Positions 51,052 through 59,788 of a stretch of DNA of 64,000 nt are shown here, piece by piece (position 1 is the first letter of the stretch; every line of letters starts with the position of its first letter). Below the pieces are notes generated by a model that was given only the letters and a program-made list of their open reading frames with translations, was not told where the DNA came from and did no database searches. Position numbers and translations under genes: made by a program. Origin of the DNA: Streptomyces cavernicola (GTDB lineage: Bacteria > Actinomycetota > Actinomycetes > Streptomycetales > Streptomycetaceae); contig NZ_JASCIQ010000016.1 in the NCBI RefSeq assembly GCF_029968035.1, positions 1-64,000 on the forward strand. The letters are read 5' to 3'.

Positions 51052-53064
51052 TCAGGAGACACCGCGCTTCGCCTCCGCGCCGGGCTGCGAGACCCGGTCG
51101 AGGAGGATGCCGAGGCAGACGATCGCGATGCCGGCCGTCATGCCGAGGCCCAGGTCGCCCTTGGCGAGACCCTTGACCACGTCCACGCCGAGCGCGCCGC
51201 CGCCGATCATTCCGGCGATGACGACCATCGAGAGGACCAGGACGACGCCCTGGTTGACGGCGAGCAGCAGCGACTTGCGGGCCAACGGGATCTGGACCTG
51301 GCGCAGTTGCTGCCCGGTGGTGGCGCCGAGCGAGCGGGCCGCCTCCAGGGCTGCGGGGTTGATGGAGCGGATGCCCTGGTCGGTGATGCGTACGACCGCG
51401 GGCAGCGCGTAGATCACGGCCGCGGCGACGCCGGCGAACCGGCCGCCCATGAACAGCGCCACCATCGGGATCAGATAGATGAACTGCGGCATCGTCTGCA
51501 TGGTGTCGAGCACCGGGCGGATCGCGCGGTCCAGCCAGTCGACGCGGGCGGCGAGGATGCCGATCGCGAAGCCCAGGATCAGGGTGAGCACCAGGGCCGC
51601 GATGACCTGGGACAGGGTGTCCATGGAGCGGGTCCACAGGCCCATGCCGCCGATCACGCCGAGCGCGAGCACGGTGGTGACCGCCGCCCGCCAGCGGCCC
51701 GCGAGGTACGCGAGGACGCCGCCGAGCACGAGGATCGCCCACCACGGGGTGGCCTGCAGGGCGTCCCGCATCGGGTTGATCACATAGTTCGCGAAGCCGG
51801 ACGCCCAGGTCAGGGTGCCGCCGATGACGGGGATGCCGGAGCCCAGCTCGTCCTCGATCCAGGCGGTCGCGGAGTTGACCGGGCCCGAGATGGAGACGAC
51901 CCACTCGTCGGGCCACTCGACCCGGCCGATCGCGGAGCCGACCACGGCGGCGACGGCGGTGCCGACGACGACCACGCCGCCCTGGATCAGGGACCCGCCG
52001 GTGGACCGTACGGCCGCGGGGTCGTCGAGGCGGTCGCCCGCGGCGGCCGTGGTGCGGTCGAACCAGACGGCGATCAGGACGATCGCGATGCCGGCGCCGA
52101 GGGACTGGCCGATGTCGAGGATCGACAGGGCGCGGAAGATCTCCTCGCCGAGGCCGGGGGCGCCGATCATCGAGGCGAGCACGACCATCGACAGACACAT
52201 CATGATCGTCTGGTTGAGGCCGAGGAACATCTGCCTGCGGGCCAGCGGGATACGGGCCGTCTTCAGCTGCTGCCACGGCGTCGCGCCGAGCGAGCGGGAC
52301 GCTTCGAGGGCCACCGGGTCGGCGCCGCGCAGGCCGAGCGCCGTGAGGCGGGCCATCGGCGGCGCCGCGTAGATCACGGTGGCGGCGAAGGCCGCGGGGA
52401 CGCCGACGTCGAAGATCAGCACGAACGGCAGCAGGTACGAGAACGCCGGCAGCACCTGCATGGTGTCGAAGACCGGGCGGAGCACGCGCTCGCCGCGGTC
52501 CGAGAGGCCGGCGACCAGGCCGAGGACCAGGCCGACCAGGGCCGAGGCGATCACGCAGATCACCATCAGGCCGAGGGTCTCCATCGCCGGTTCCCACATG
52601 CCGAGCAGGCCGATCACCAGGAAGGTGACGAGGGCGGTGCCCGCGGTGCGCAGGGCTCGGCGGTGCAGTCCGGCGCCGCCCGCGTACCAGGCGAGCAGCA
52701 CCGCGAGGACGGTCACGCCGATGAAGCCGAGGCTCTCCAGGAGGGTGACCACGAGGTCCACGGAGGACTCGGCGGTGTTGCTGATGTGCAGCAGGAAGTA
52801 GAGGAAGATCCAGTGGCTCTCACGGTTCTCGACCAGCCACTGGTTCAGCTCGGTCAGCGGCGTGCGCAGGTCGAAGGTGAGGCCTTCGGGCCAGACGCCG
52901 CTGCCGGAGACGACCGCGCTCACCACGGCGAGCAGCAGCGCCGCGATCAGGAGCAGGGCCTTCGGGTTGGCGGCGAGCCGGGCCAGGGGCCCCGGAGCCT
53001 GCGGGACGCCCGGGGTCGTGCCCGGGGTGTCCGCCTTGTCCAGTGCGGGAGTCGTCGTGCTCAT
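51052..53064 (-). CDS. Fused double permease of the glycine betaine ABC transporter
   Basis: A 670-residue protein with two ProW/OpuAB-type permease domains in one chain. The first has ALEASRSLGATPWQQLKTAR and the second ALEAARSLGATTGQQLRQVQ, the EAA loops that contact the ATPase. Each is framed by DTMQVLPAFSYLLPFVLIF or DTMQTMPQFIYLIPMVALF. An N-terminal extension and a separate domain (about 320-420, ATAWIEDELGSGIPVIGG) link them. Usually such a transporter is a homodimer of one permease; here a tandem fusion supplies both halves. ATG 53064 follows a G-rich site. Third in the operon. Confidence 0.9.
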   Translation of the reverse strand: MSTTTPALDKADTPGTTPGVPQAPGPLARLAANPKALLLIAALLLAVVSAVVSGSGVWPEGLTFDLRTPLTELNQWLVENRESHWIFLYFLLHISNTAESSVDLVVTLLESLGFIGVTVLAVLLAWYAGGAGLHRRALRTAGTALVTFLVIGLLGMWEPAMETLGLMVICVIASALVGLVLGLVAGLSDRGERVLRPVFDTMQVLPAFSYLLPFVLIFDVGVPAAFAATVIYAAPPMARLTALGLRGADPVALEASRSLGATPWQQLKTARIPLARRQMFLGLNQTIMMCLSMVVLASMIGAPGLGEEIFRALSILDIGQSLGAGIAIVLIAVWFDRTTAAAGDRLDDPAAVRSTGGSLIQGGVVVVGTAVAAVVGSAIGRVEWPDEWVVSISGPVNSATAWIEDELGSGIPVIGGTLTWASGFANYVINPMRDALQATPWWAILVLGGVLAYLAGRWRAAVTTVLALGVIGGMGLWTRSMDTLSQVIAALVLTLILGFAIGILAARVDWLDRAIRPVLDTMQTMPQFIYLIPMVALFMGGRFAGVAAAVIYALPAVVRITDQGIRSINPAALEAARSLGATTGQQLRQVQIPLARKSLLLAVNQGVVLVLSMVVIAGMIGGGALGVDVVKGLAKGDLGLGMTAGIAIVCLGILLDRVSQPGAEAKRGVS

Positions 53065-53111
53065 CGGCGGCCCCCTTCCGTATGCGGGGGTATCGGATGG
53101 TGCGTGCTCAT
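53061..53111 (-). other. 16-codon micro-ORF linking ATPase and permease genes
   Basis: Between the ATPase stop and the permease start lies an ORF of 16 codons whose ATG (53111) overlaps the ATPase stop (ATGA) and whose stop (53061-53063) overlaps the permease ATG (ATGA). Both starts share ATGAGCACG. It could pass ribosomes from one gene to the next. No evidence that the peptide itself matters. Confidence 0.4.
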
Positions 53112-54220
53112 ACGGCCGCCACCTCCTTGCCCTCGGTGTCGGGGCGGCCGCCGTCGATGCCGGCGACCACGGCGAGCAGCCGCTCGTGGTCGACGACGCC
53201 GAGCGTGCGGCCGTCCTCGACGACACGGCAGGGCTCGCCGCTCTGCGCGACGGCCTCGATGGCGTCGACGACGAGGGTGTCGGGGGCGAGTTCGGCGCCC
53301 GAGTCGGACTCCGCGGCGTCGGCCGGGCGCATCGCGCGGCGCACCGAGATGACCTGCTCGCGGGCCACGTCCCGGACGAAGTCGCGGACGTACTGGTCGG
53401 CCGGGTTGGCGACGATCTCCTCGGGCGTGCCGAGCTGCACGATCGCGCCGTCCCGCATCAGCATGATGCGGTCGCCCAGGCGGAGGGCCTCGGCGAGGTC
53501 GTGGGTGATGAAGACCATGGTGCGGCCCTCTTCCCGGTGCAGGCGGATGACCTCCTCCTGCATGTCCCGGCGGATCAGCGGGTCGAGGGCGCTGAACGGC
53601 TCGTCGAAGAGCAGCACTTCGGGGTCGACGGCGAGGGCGCGGGCCAGGCCCACACGCTGCTGCTGACCGCCGGAGAGCTGGCCGGGGCGGCGCTCCTCCA
53701 TGCCGGCGAGGCCGACCTTCTCGACGATCTCCTGGGCCTTGGCGCGCCGCTCGGCCTTGCCGACGCCCTGGATCTCCAGGCCGTACGCGACGTTGTCGAG
53801 GACGCTGCGGTGCGGCAGGAGGCCGAAGTTCTGGAAGACCATCGCGGTCTGGCGGCGGCGCAGCTCGCGCAGCCGGTTCTTGTCCATGGCGAGGACGTCC
53901 TCGCCGTCCATGGCGATGGACCCGGAGGTCGGCTCGATCAGCCGGGTCAGGGTGCGGACCAGGGTGGACTTGCCGGAGCCGGAGAGGCCCATGACGACGA
54001 AGACCTCGCCGCGCTGCACGTCGAAGCTGACGTCGCGGACGGCGGCGGTGCAGCCGGTCTTCTCGCGCAGCTCGGCGGTGGTCAGGTCCTTGTGGGCCGG
54101 GTCGCCCGGTACGCGGTCCGCCTTGGGGCCGAAGACCTTCCAGAGGTCGCGTACGGCGAAGGCGGGCGCGGCGGGGTCCGCCGAGGTCTGCTTCGTGCTG
54201 TTGCTGGTGGTCTCGGTCAT
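53108..54220 (-). CDS. Glycine betaine ABC transporter ATP-binding protein
   Basis: A 370-residue ATPase of the ProV/OpuAA type. Walker A GLSGSGKSTLVRTL, the Q-loop VFQNFGLLPHRSV, signature LSGGQQQRVGLARAL, Walker B LLFDEPFSALD and switch histidine FITHDLAEAL are all intact. A single C-terminal CBS-like region (VVDAIEAVAQSGEPCRVVED) follows, as in osmosensing members. It powers the fused permease downstream. Its ATG overlaps the preceding oxidase stop (ATGA), placing it in the same operon. Confidence 0.93.
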   Translation of the reverse strand: MTETTSNSTKQTSADPAAPAFAVRDLWKVFGPKADRVPGDPAHKDLTTAELREKTGCTAAVRDVSFDVQRGEVFVVMGLSGSGKSTLVRTLTRLIEPTSGSIAMDGEDVLAMDKNRLRELRRRQTAMVFQNFGLLPHRSVLDNVAYGLEIQGVGKAERRAKAQEIVEKVGLAGMEERRPGQLSGGQQQRVGLARALAVDPEVLLFDEPFSALDPLIRRDMQEEVIRLHREEGRTMVFITHDLAEALRLGDRIMLMRDGAIVQLGTPEEIVANPADQYVRDFVRDVAREQVISVRRAMRPADAAESDSGAELAPDTLVVDAIEAVAQSGEPCRVVEDGRTLGVVDHERLLAVVAGIDGGRPDTEGKEVAAV

Positions 54221-55779
54221 CGGACATCACTCCCGGTCAGCAGGTCCGCGCACTTCTCCCCCACCATCAGCACCCCGATCATCGGGTTCACTGCGGGCAT
54301 CGTCGGGAAGACGGACGCGTCGGCGATACGGATGCCGTCGAGGCCGCGGACGGTGAGATCCGGGGACACTACGGCGAGTTCATCGTTTGCGGCACCCATA
54401 CGGCAGGTACCGGCCGGGTGGTAGACGGTGTGCGCGGCCTTGCGGACGAGTTCGCTGATCTCGGCGTCCTCGGTGACCTCGGGGCCGGGGAAGACCTCGC
54501 GCTTGAGCCACTTCTTGAACGGCTCGGCCTCGGCGACCTTGCGGGCCAGCTTGATGCCGTCGACGAGGGTCTGCCCGTCGTAGTCGCCCTCGTCCTCGAA
54601 GTACTTGAAGTCCAGGGCGGGCTTGACCTCGGGGTCCGCCGAGGTGAGGTAAAGGCGGCCGCGGGCCCGGGACTTGGGGATGTTCGGGGTCATGGAGACG
54701 CCGTGCTCGGGGCGTTCGTAGCCGAGGCGCTCCGGGTTGTCCGTGAACGGGATCTGGTAGAAGTGGAACATCAGGTCCGGGCCCTTGTGGTCCGGGTCCC
54801 GCTTCACGAACAGGCCCGCGTCGGAGTCCATCGCGGAGTTGTCGGGGATCGGCCCGTTCGTCTCCCAGACGATGACCGACTCGGGGTGGTCGATGAGGTT
54901 CTCGCCGACGCCCGGCAGGTCGAGCACGCACTCCATGCCGAGGGCTTCGAGGTCCTTCTTCGGGCCGATGCCGGAGTGCATGAGGAGGCGCGGGGTGTCC
55001 ACGGCGCCGGCACAGACCAGGACCTCGCGGCGGGCGGAGAGCAGCTTCTCCTCGCCGTCCTTGGTGCGGACGTGCACGCCGCGCGCGGTGGTGCCGTCCA
55101 GCTCAAGGCGGTACGCCCAGGTCTCCAGGAACAGGTGGAGGTTCGGGCGGTCGCCGGCCTCCATGTGCGGGTGGAGGTAGGCCACCGAGGCGGAGGAGCG
55201 CTTGTTGTTCTCCGGGTGGTACGAGAGGTCGAAGAAGCCGACGCCCTCGTCGAAGGGCTGGTCGTTGAAGCCGACGACCTCGGGCACGTCGAGCGCGGTC
55301 TTGGCGGCCTCGACCCAGTCGGTGGCGATCTGGTTCTGGTCCTTCTTGGCCACGCGCACGATGTTGTTGCGGAGCTTGCCGAAGTACGGGTCCATCGCCT
55401 GGGCGTTCCAGCCCTTGGCGCCGGCCTCCTCCCACTCGTCCCAGTCGGACGGCAGCGGCTTGAAGGAGATCAGCGTGTTGTGCGAGGAGCAGCCGCCGAG
55501 GACCTTGGCGCGGCTGTGCAGGATGTGCGAGTTGCCGCGCGGCTGCTCGGTGGTCGTGTACTCGTAGTCGAGGTCGCCGCCGAGCAGGCCCAGCCACTTG
55601 CGCAGGGTCAGCACGTCCTCGCGGTCGATGTCGGACGGGCCTCCCTCGATCACGGCGACGGTGACGTCCGGGTTCTCGGTGAGGCGGGACGCGATCACCG
55701 ATCCCGCGGTGCCGCCACCGACGATGACGTAGTCGAACTCGGTTCCGGGGGTTCCGGGAGTTCCAGGCGTTCCGGTCAT
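54217..55779 (-). CDS. GMC-family choline oxidase/dehydrogenase-like enzyme
   Basis: A 520-residue flavoenzyme making glycine betaine (via betaine aldehyde). FAD fold at the start FDYVIVGGGTAGSVIASRL. KVLGGCSSHNTLISF includes the histidine matching His99 of Arthrobacter choline oxidase, the residue that binds FAD covalently; the neighbouring Ser101 is Thr here. AHTVYHPAGTCRMG and AVNPMIG supply the GMC catalytic His and Asn. The histidine argues for the oxidase (CodA) type rather than BetA dehydrogenase. ATG 55779 follows AGGAG; ATG 55797 lacks a ribosome site. Second in the operon; stop overlaps the ATPase ATG. Confidence 0.88.
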   Translation of the reverse strand: MTGTPGTPGTPGTEFDYVIVGGGTAGSVIASRLTENPDVTVAVIEGGPSDIDREDVLTLRKWLGLLGGDLDYEYTTTEQPRGNSHILHSRAKVLGGCSSHNTLISFKPLPSDWDEWEEAGAKGWNAQAMDPYFGKLRNNIVRVAKKDQNQIATDWVEAAKTALDVPEVVGFNDQPFDEGVGFFDLSYHPENNKRSSASVAYLHPHMEAGDRPNLHLFLETWAYRLELDGTTARGVHVRTKDGEEKLLSARREVLVCAGAVDTPRLLMHSGIGPKKDLEALGMECVLDLPGVGENLIDHPESVIVWETNGPIPDNSAMDSDAGLFVKRDPDHKGPDLMFHFYQIPFTDNPERLGYERPEHGVSMTPNIPKSRARGRLYLTSADPEVKPALDFKYFEDEGDYDGQTLVDGIKLARKVAEAEPFKKWLKREVFPGPEVTEDAEISELVRKAAHTVYHPAGTCRMGAANDELAVVSPDLTVRGLDGIRIADASVFPTMPAVNPMIGVLMVGEKCADLLTGSDVR

Positions 55780-55875
55780 GGGGGAGTTGCTCCTCATGGT
55801 GTGCGAGGTCGTGCTGAAGGTGCTGTCGCTTAAGGGGCGGGCGCCGCAAGGGAGTTCACGGCGCCCGCGGCGGTC

Positions 55876-55920
55876 TCAGCCCGCGAACCAGCGCACCGGC
55901 TCGGGCGCGAGGTTCTCGGC
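55876..55920 (-). other. Remnant duplicate of the aldehyde dehydrogenase 3' end
   Basis: Read on the minus strand, this segment encodes ENLAPEPVRWFAG and stop, nearly the same as the end of the aldehyde dehydrogenase gene (ENLDPKAVRWFAG and stop, 56013-56055). It lies about 90 bp downstream of that stop and has no start. It looks like a leftover from recombination with a paralogous gene. Confidence 0.75.
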
Positions 55921-56012
55921 TGTGCCTTCCCGGGGGCTGTGACATGAGCGGCTGCCGCCGCGGGCCCCCGGACCCCCAGCCGAAGTCGGCTCGGAGGCGG
56001 GCCAAAGGGGGA

Positions 56013-57515
56013 TCATCCGGCGAACCATCGCACCGCCTTCGGGTCCAGGTTCTCGTAGACGTGCTTGGACTCGCGGTACTCGGCGAGGCCGGCCGGGCCG
56101 AGCTCGCGGCCGACGCCGCTCTTGCCGAAGCCACCCCACTCCGCCTGCGGCAGGTAGGGGTGGAAGTCGTTGATCCAGATCGTGCCGTGGCGCATCCGGC
56201 GGGCCATCCGGCGGGCGCGGCCCGAGTCGCTGGTCCAGACGGCGCCGGCCAGGCCGTACTCGGTGTCGTTGGCGAGGGCCAGGGCCTCGTCCTCGGTGGT
56301 GAAGGTCTCCACGGTGAGGACCGGGCCGAAGACCTCCTCGCGGACCGCGCGCATCCCGCGGTGGCAGCCGTCGAGGACGGTCGGCTCGTAGAAGTAGCCC
56401 TCGGCGGGCCGCACGTCGCTGGGCTCGGGGCGCTTGCCGCCGGTCAGCAGCTTGGCGCCCTCCTCCAGGGCCGAGTCGACGTAGTACTCGGTCTTGTCGA
56501 GCTGCTGCTGCGAGACGAGGGGGCCGCACTCCACGCCGTCCTCGGTGCCGCGGCCGAGCTTGATCTTGCTTGCCCGTACGGCGAGTTCGGCGACGAAGCG
56601 GTCCCGCACCGACTCCTCGATGATGAGGCGGCCGCCGGCCGAGCAGACCTGGCCCGAGTGGATGAACGCGGCGTTGAGGGCCTGGTCGACGGCGGTGTCG
56701 AAGCCCTCCTCGGTCGCGCAGGCGTCGGCGAAGACCACGTTGGGGTTCTTGCCGCCGAGCTCCAGGGCGACCTTCTTGACGGAGACGGCCGCGGCCTGTG
56801 CCACCTTCGTACCGCTGATCAGGCCGCCGGTGAAGGAGACCAGGTCGACGTCGGGGTGGTCGGCGAAGCGGGCGCCGACGGAGTGGCCGGGGCCGGTGAC
56901 GATGTTGGCGACGCCGGCCGGCAGGCCCGCCTCGACGAGCAGCTCGATCAGCGCGACCGTGGTCAGCGGGGTGATCTCGCTGGGCTTGATGACGAAGGTG
57001 TTGCCCGCGGCGAGGGCCGGGGCGATCTTCCAACTGGCCTGCAGGAGCGGGTAGTTCCAGGGCGTGATCATCGCGCAGACGCCGATCGGTTCGTGCACGA
57101 CGACGCTGTGCACGGTGTCCGTGCCCGCGTCCACGACACGGCCCGCGCCCTCGCCGATGACGAGGTCCGCGAAGTAGCGGAAGGCGTCGGCGACGCAGTC
57201 GACGTCGACGCGGCCCTCCTCGACGGTCTTGCCCGCGTCCCGGCTCTCCAGGAGGCCTATCTTCTCCCGGTCCCGGACGAGGAGGTCCGCGACCCGGCGC
57301 AGCAGGGCGGCCCGCTCCGCGACCGGGGTGTCCGGCCACGGTCCGTGGTCGAAAGCCTTGCGGGCCGCGGCGATCGCGGCGTCCGCGTCGCTGCCGTCGC
57401 CCTCCGCCACCACGGCGAACGGCTTGGCATCCGCGGGGTCGAGGATCTCGCGCGTGGCCCCGGAGGCGGCGTTACGCCACTCTCCGTCCACGTGGATGGT
57501 CTGTTCTGCCGACAC
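56013..57515 (-). CDS. Betaine aldehyde dehydrogenase
   Basis: A 500-residue NAD(P)-dependent aldehyde dehydrogenase. Family motifs: GVCAMITPWNYPLLQASWKI, VIKPSEITPL, the general-base glutamate in VALELGGKNPNVVF, and catalytic cysteine in HSGQVCSAGGRL. EEVFGPVLTVETF and WINDFHPYLPQAEWGGFGKSG close the family signature. It likely oxidises betaine aldehyde to glycine betaine, first gene of the operon with the choline oxidase and transporter. GTG 57515 is used; an in-frame GTG at 57560 is an alternative without a ribosome site. Confidence 0.9.
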   Translation of the reverse strand: MSAEQTIHVDGEWRNAASGATREILDPADAKPFAVVAEGDGSDADAAIAAARKAFDHGPWPDTPVAERAALLRRVADLLVRDREKIGLLESRDAGKTVEEGRVDVDCVADAFRYFADLVIGEGAGRVVDAGTDTVHSVVVHEPIGVCAMITPWNYPLLQASWKIAPALAAGNTFVIKPSEITPLTTVALIELLVEAGLPAGVANIVTGPGHSVGARFADHPDVDLVSFTGGLISGTKVAQAAAVSVKKVALELGGKNPNVVFADACATEEGFDTAVDQALNAAFIHSGQVCSAGGRLIIEESVRDRFVAELAVRASKIKLGRGTEDGVECGPLVSQQQLDKTEYYVDSALEEGAKLLTGGKRPEPSDVRPAEGYFYEPTVLDGCHRGMRAVREEVFGPVLTVETFTTEDEALALANDTEYGLAGAVWTSDSGRARRMARRMRHGTIWINDFHPYLPQAEWGGFGKSGVGRELGPAGLAEYRESKHVYENLDPKAVRWFAG

Positions 57516-57701
57516 TTCGCGTCTTGCCTTCCGTTTACCGATTTGTTCACCCGGAGTCACCGAGGTGATCTGATGCCCTTGCCCTAGGGGCCGAAAAGCA
57601 TGTCGGTTCCCGACCCGAAAGTGCCGTGAGTCACTCCGCGTGCGATCAAAAGGCCCGAGTCGTACGGTTTATTGCGAAAAGCCCCGGCGGGAGGAAGCGC
57701 G

Positions 57702-58457
57702 ATGCTCAAGCCCCGTAAGGCAACTTTCAGCACGTTTGGCGTCACTCTCTGTGTAACTGCTCTCGTCGGCGGGTTCTGCGGCACCGCTACCGCCCGTGAC
57801 GACAACGGCATCGCTGACAAAAGCCCCGAGGAGATCGGCAAGGCGTCCCGTGACGCATTGCTGAGCGTGACCTCCCTGCACGTCGAGGCGGAGATCAAGG
57901 GCCTCCCCGAACCCACACCCGCGTCCTTCGAGCTCTCGTACGACACGAAGGACAACTGCACCGGCACGGTCACCAACCAGAACGACAAGGGCAGCATGGA
58001 GGTCGTCCGCAAGGGCGACCGCGTGTGGATCAAGCCGGACGAGAAGTGGCTCGCCTCCCAGATGCCCGAGCTCAAGGGCGACGAGGCGACCGAGCTCCTC
58101 AAGGGCAAGTACTTCGGCACCACCGTGCGGGACGCCGACGGCGCGGAGATCGCCCAGCTCTGCGACCTCAACTCCTTCAAGCAGCAGATCACCGACCAGT
58201 CCGGCCGATCGCAGGACGCCACGGTCGAGAAGGGCGAGCGCACGGAGGTCGACGGTCGCCCCGCGATCCGGCTGAACGTCACCCGGGACACCCAGAAGGG
58301 CAGCACGTACGTCTCCACCGAGGGCAAGCCCTACCCCCTGAAGATCGAGGCGGACGAGTCCGCGAAGGGTGTCGAGATCGACATGACCTTCTCCGAGTTC
58401 GACGAGCCGGTGGACGTCCAGGCGCCGCCGGACGACCAGACCGTCGACATCAACTAG
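57702..58457 (+). CDS. Secreted protein of unknown function (LppX/LprG-like fold possible)
   Basis: A 251-residue protein. The N-terminus TFGVTLCVTALVGGFCGTAT is a signal peptide; its cysteine does not sit in a proper lipobox, so the protein is probably secreted. The mature part is beta-rich: VTSLHVEAEIKGLPEPTPAS, SMEVVRKGDRVWIKPDEKWL, KYFGTTVRDADGAEIAQLCD and YVSTEGKPYPLKIEADES. This layout recalls actinobacterial lipid-binding lipoproteins of the LppX/LprG type, but the match is weak. ATG 57702 follows GGAGGAA. Divergent from betB. Confidence 0.65.
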   Translation: MLKPRKATFSTFGVTLCVTALVGGFCGTATARDDNGIADKSPEEIGKASRDALLSVTSLHVEAEIKGLPEPTPASFELSYDTKDNCTGTVTNQNDKGSMEVVRKGDRVWIKPDEKWLASQMPELKGDEATELLKGKYFGTTVRDADGAEIAQLCDLNSFKQQITDQSGRSQDATVEKGERTEVDGRPAIRLNVTRDTQKGSTYVSTEGKPYPLKIEADESAKGVEIDMTFSEFDEPVDVQAPPDDQTVDIN

Positions 58458-58481
58458 CCCCCACTGCCAGGGACTTGAGCC

Positions 58482-59408
58482 TCACCCCGCGGTCGTGAAC
58501 GACCCCAGCGCGTCCTCCATGACCTGCCGCTGCCCCGGCCAGTCGTCCGCCGGGCCGATGCTGAGGACGGCCCACAGCGTCGGGTCGTCGGGGCCGCCGG
58601 GCACGATCCGGTCTAGGGTCCGCAGCTCCATGGACCACTCGTCGCTCATGTACGTGTAGTCCAGCTCCGCCGCCTCGCCGTGCGGGTGCGAGACCGGTCC
58701 CAGCGCGTTCCGCTCGTACCCGGGCAGTCGCTTCAGGTCCTTCTCGGCCAGCTTCACCGTGCTCATCGGGGTGGCGGCGTCCTCCGTGACCTGGAAGACC
58801 TGCAGCCGCTCGGGGCCCTCGGGCGCCTCGTAGTAGTAGAGCGTGACGCCGTTCTTGCCCTCCTCCGTGCGGCGCTCCCAGTCCTCGGGCACGGCGAGCG
58901 TGAACTCCGGCTCGGCAGCCGCCCGGTAGCCCGCCGGGACCGAGGCGGACGGCGACGCGGACTCCGTGCTCTCGGCGGGGTCCGGCTCGCCCGTCGGCCC
59001 CTGGTCCGCCGGGGGCGAGCCGGTGACGCTCGGCGGGGCCGACGGCTTGGCGTCCGGCGCGGGCTCCGCACCCCGGCCCCACAGCAGGTACGAGCCGAGG
59101 CCCGCCGCGAGCACGGCGACGACCACCGAACCGACCACCGCACCCCGCCGGTACCACGGGCGCGACTGCGGCTCGGGGACCGGCGGCTGCCAGGGCGGCA
59201 GCCCGGACGACTCCTCCGAGGGCAGCGGCCCGAACTGGGGCCCGCCCGGCCCCTGTTCGCCCCCGCCCGGCGCGTGTTCGCCCCCGCCCGGCGCGTGTTC
59301 GGGGCGGGGCGGGGGCGGCGGGGTGTACGGGGCGGGCTGCGGACCGCCGGTGTCCCAGCTCTGCGTCTCGGGGTTCCAGCGCACCCCGCCCTGGCCCTGG
59401 TCGGCCAC
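58482..59408 (-). CDS. Single-pass membrane protein of the GDNN-motif operon
   Basis: A 308-residue protein. A cytosolic proline/glycine-rich part starting GGVRWNPETQSWD, with HAPGGGE repeats, precedes a membrane segment (AVVGSVVVAVLAAGLGSYLL, about 100-120). An outer linker rich in Pro, Ser and Glu leads to a C-terminal domain with FTLAVPEDWERRTEEGKNGV and DEWSMELRTLDRIV, resembling extracellular domains of other Streptomyces membrane proteins. Third gene of an operon with 59411-59788 and 59778-61559; the gap is only 2 bp. Function unknown. Confidence 0.7.
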   Translation of the reverse strand: MADQGQGGVRWNPETQSWDTGGPQPAPYTPPPPPRPEHAPGGGEHAPGGGEQGPGGPQFGPLPSEESSGLPPWQPPVPEPQSRPWYRRGAVVGSVVVAVLAAGLGSYLLWGRGAEPAPDAKPSAPPSVTGSPPADQGPTGEPDPAESTESASPSASVPAGYRAAAEPEFTLAVPEDWERRTEEGKNGVTLYYYEAPEGPERLQVFQVTEDAATPMSTVKLAEKDLKRLPGYERNALGPVSHPHGEAAELDYTYMSDEWSMELRTLDRIVPGGPDDPTLWAVLSIGPADDWPGQRQVMEDALGSFTTAG

Positions 59409-59410
59409 GC

Positions 59411-59788
59411 TCAGCCTCCGAGGAGTGCGCCGACGGCCTGGGAGACCGCCGCCGCCGACGCGAACATGCCGGTCACCGCGCCCGCGTCCGCGAGGGCCTG
59501 CCGCAGCCGCCCGAGCCGGTCGGGGGCGGCCTGCCCGGTCTGCTCGATCTCGCCCTGTGCGCCCTCCAGTTCGGCGTCCAGGGCGGTCGCCGCGTCGTTC
59601 TCCACCAGCCGGGCGAGGTCGGCGCGGAGTTCGCGTACCGCGTCGAGGAGCTTCTCGTGGGGGTCCGGGTCGCTCGGCGGGACCACGCCTTCCACGTGGC
59701 GCACGCGGTTGTCGTTGCCGAAGACGACAGAGCCGTGCTCGTTGTGGATGTGGACACTGCCCTGCTCGTTGTCGCCCCTACCCTGCAT
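59411..59788 (-). CDS. Small protein with GNDN motif, unrecognised
   Basis: A 125-residue protein. The start GSVHIHNEHGSVVFGNDNRV is a beta-hairpin-like motif of the I-x-N-x-x-G-x-V-x-x-G-x-x-N pattern, also present at the end of the upstream gene's protein (GGAVALGDNNVITN). The middle is a charged helix (PHEKLLDAVRELRADLARLV) and the end is hydrophobic with small residues (GAVTGMFASAAAVSQAVGAL). Overlaps the upstream gene by 11 bp and is 2 bp before the next gene, so cotranslated. Function unknown. Confidence 0.7.
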   Translation of the reverse strand: MQGRGDNEQGSVHIHNEHGSVVFGNDNRVRHVEGVVPPSDPDPHEKLLDAVRELRADLARLVENDAATALDAELEGAQGEIEQTGQAAPDRLGRLRQALADAGAVTGMFASAAAVSQAVGALLGG

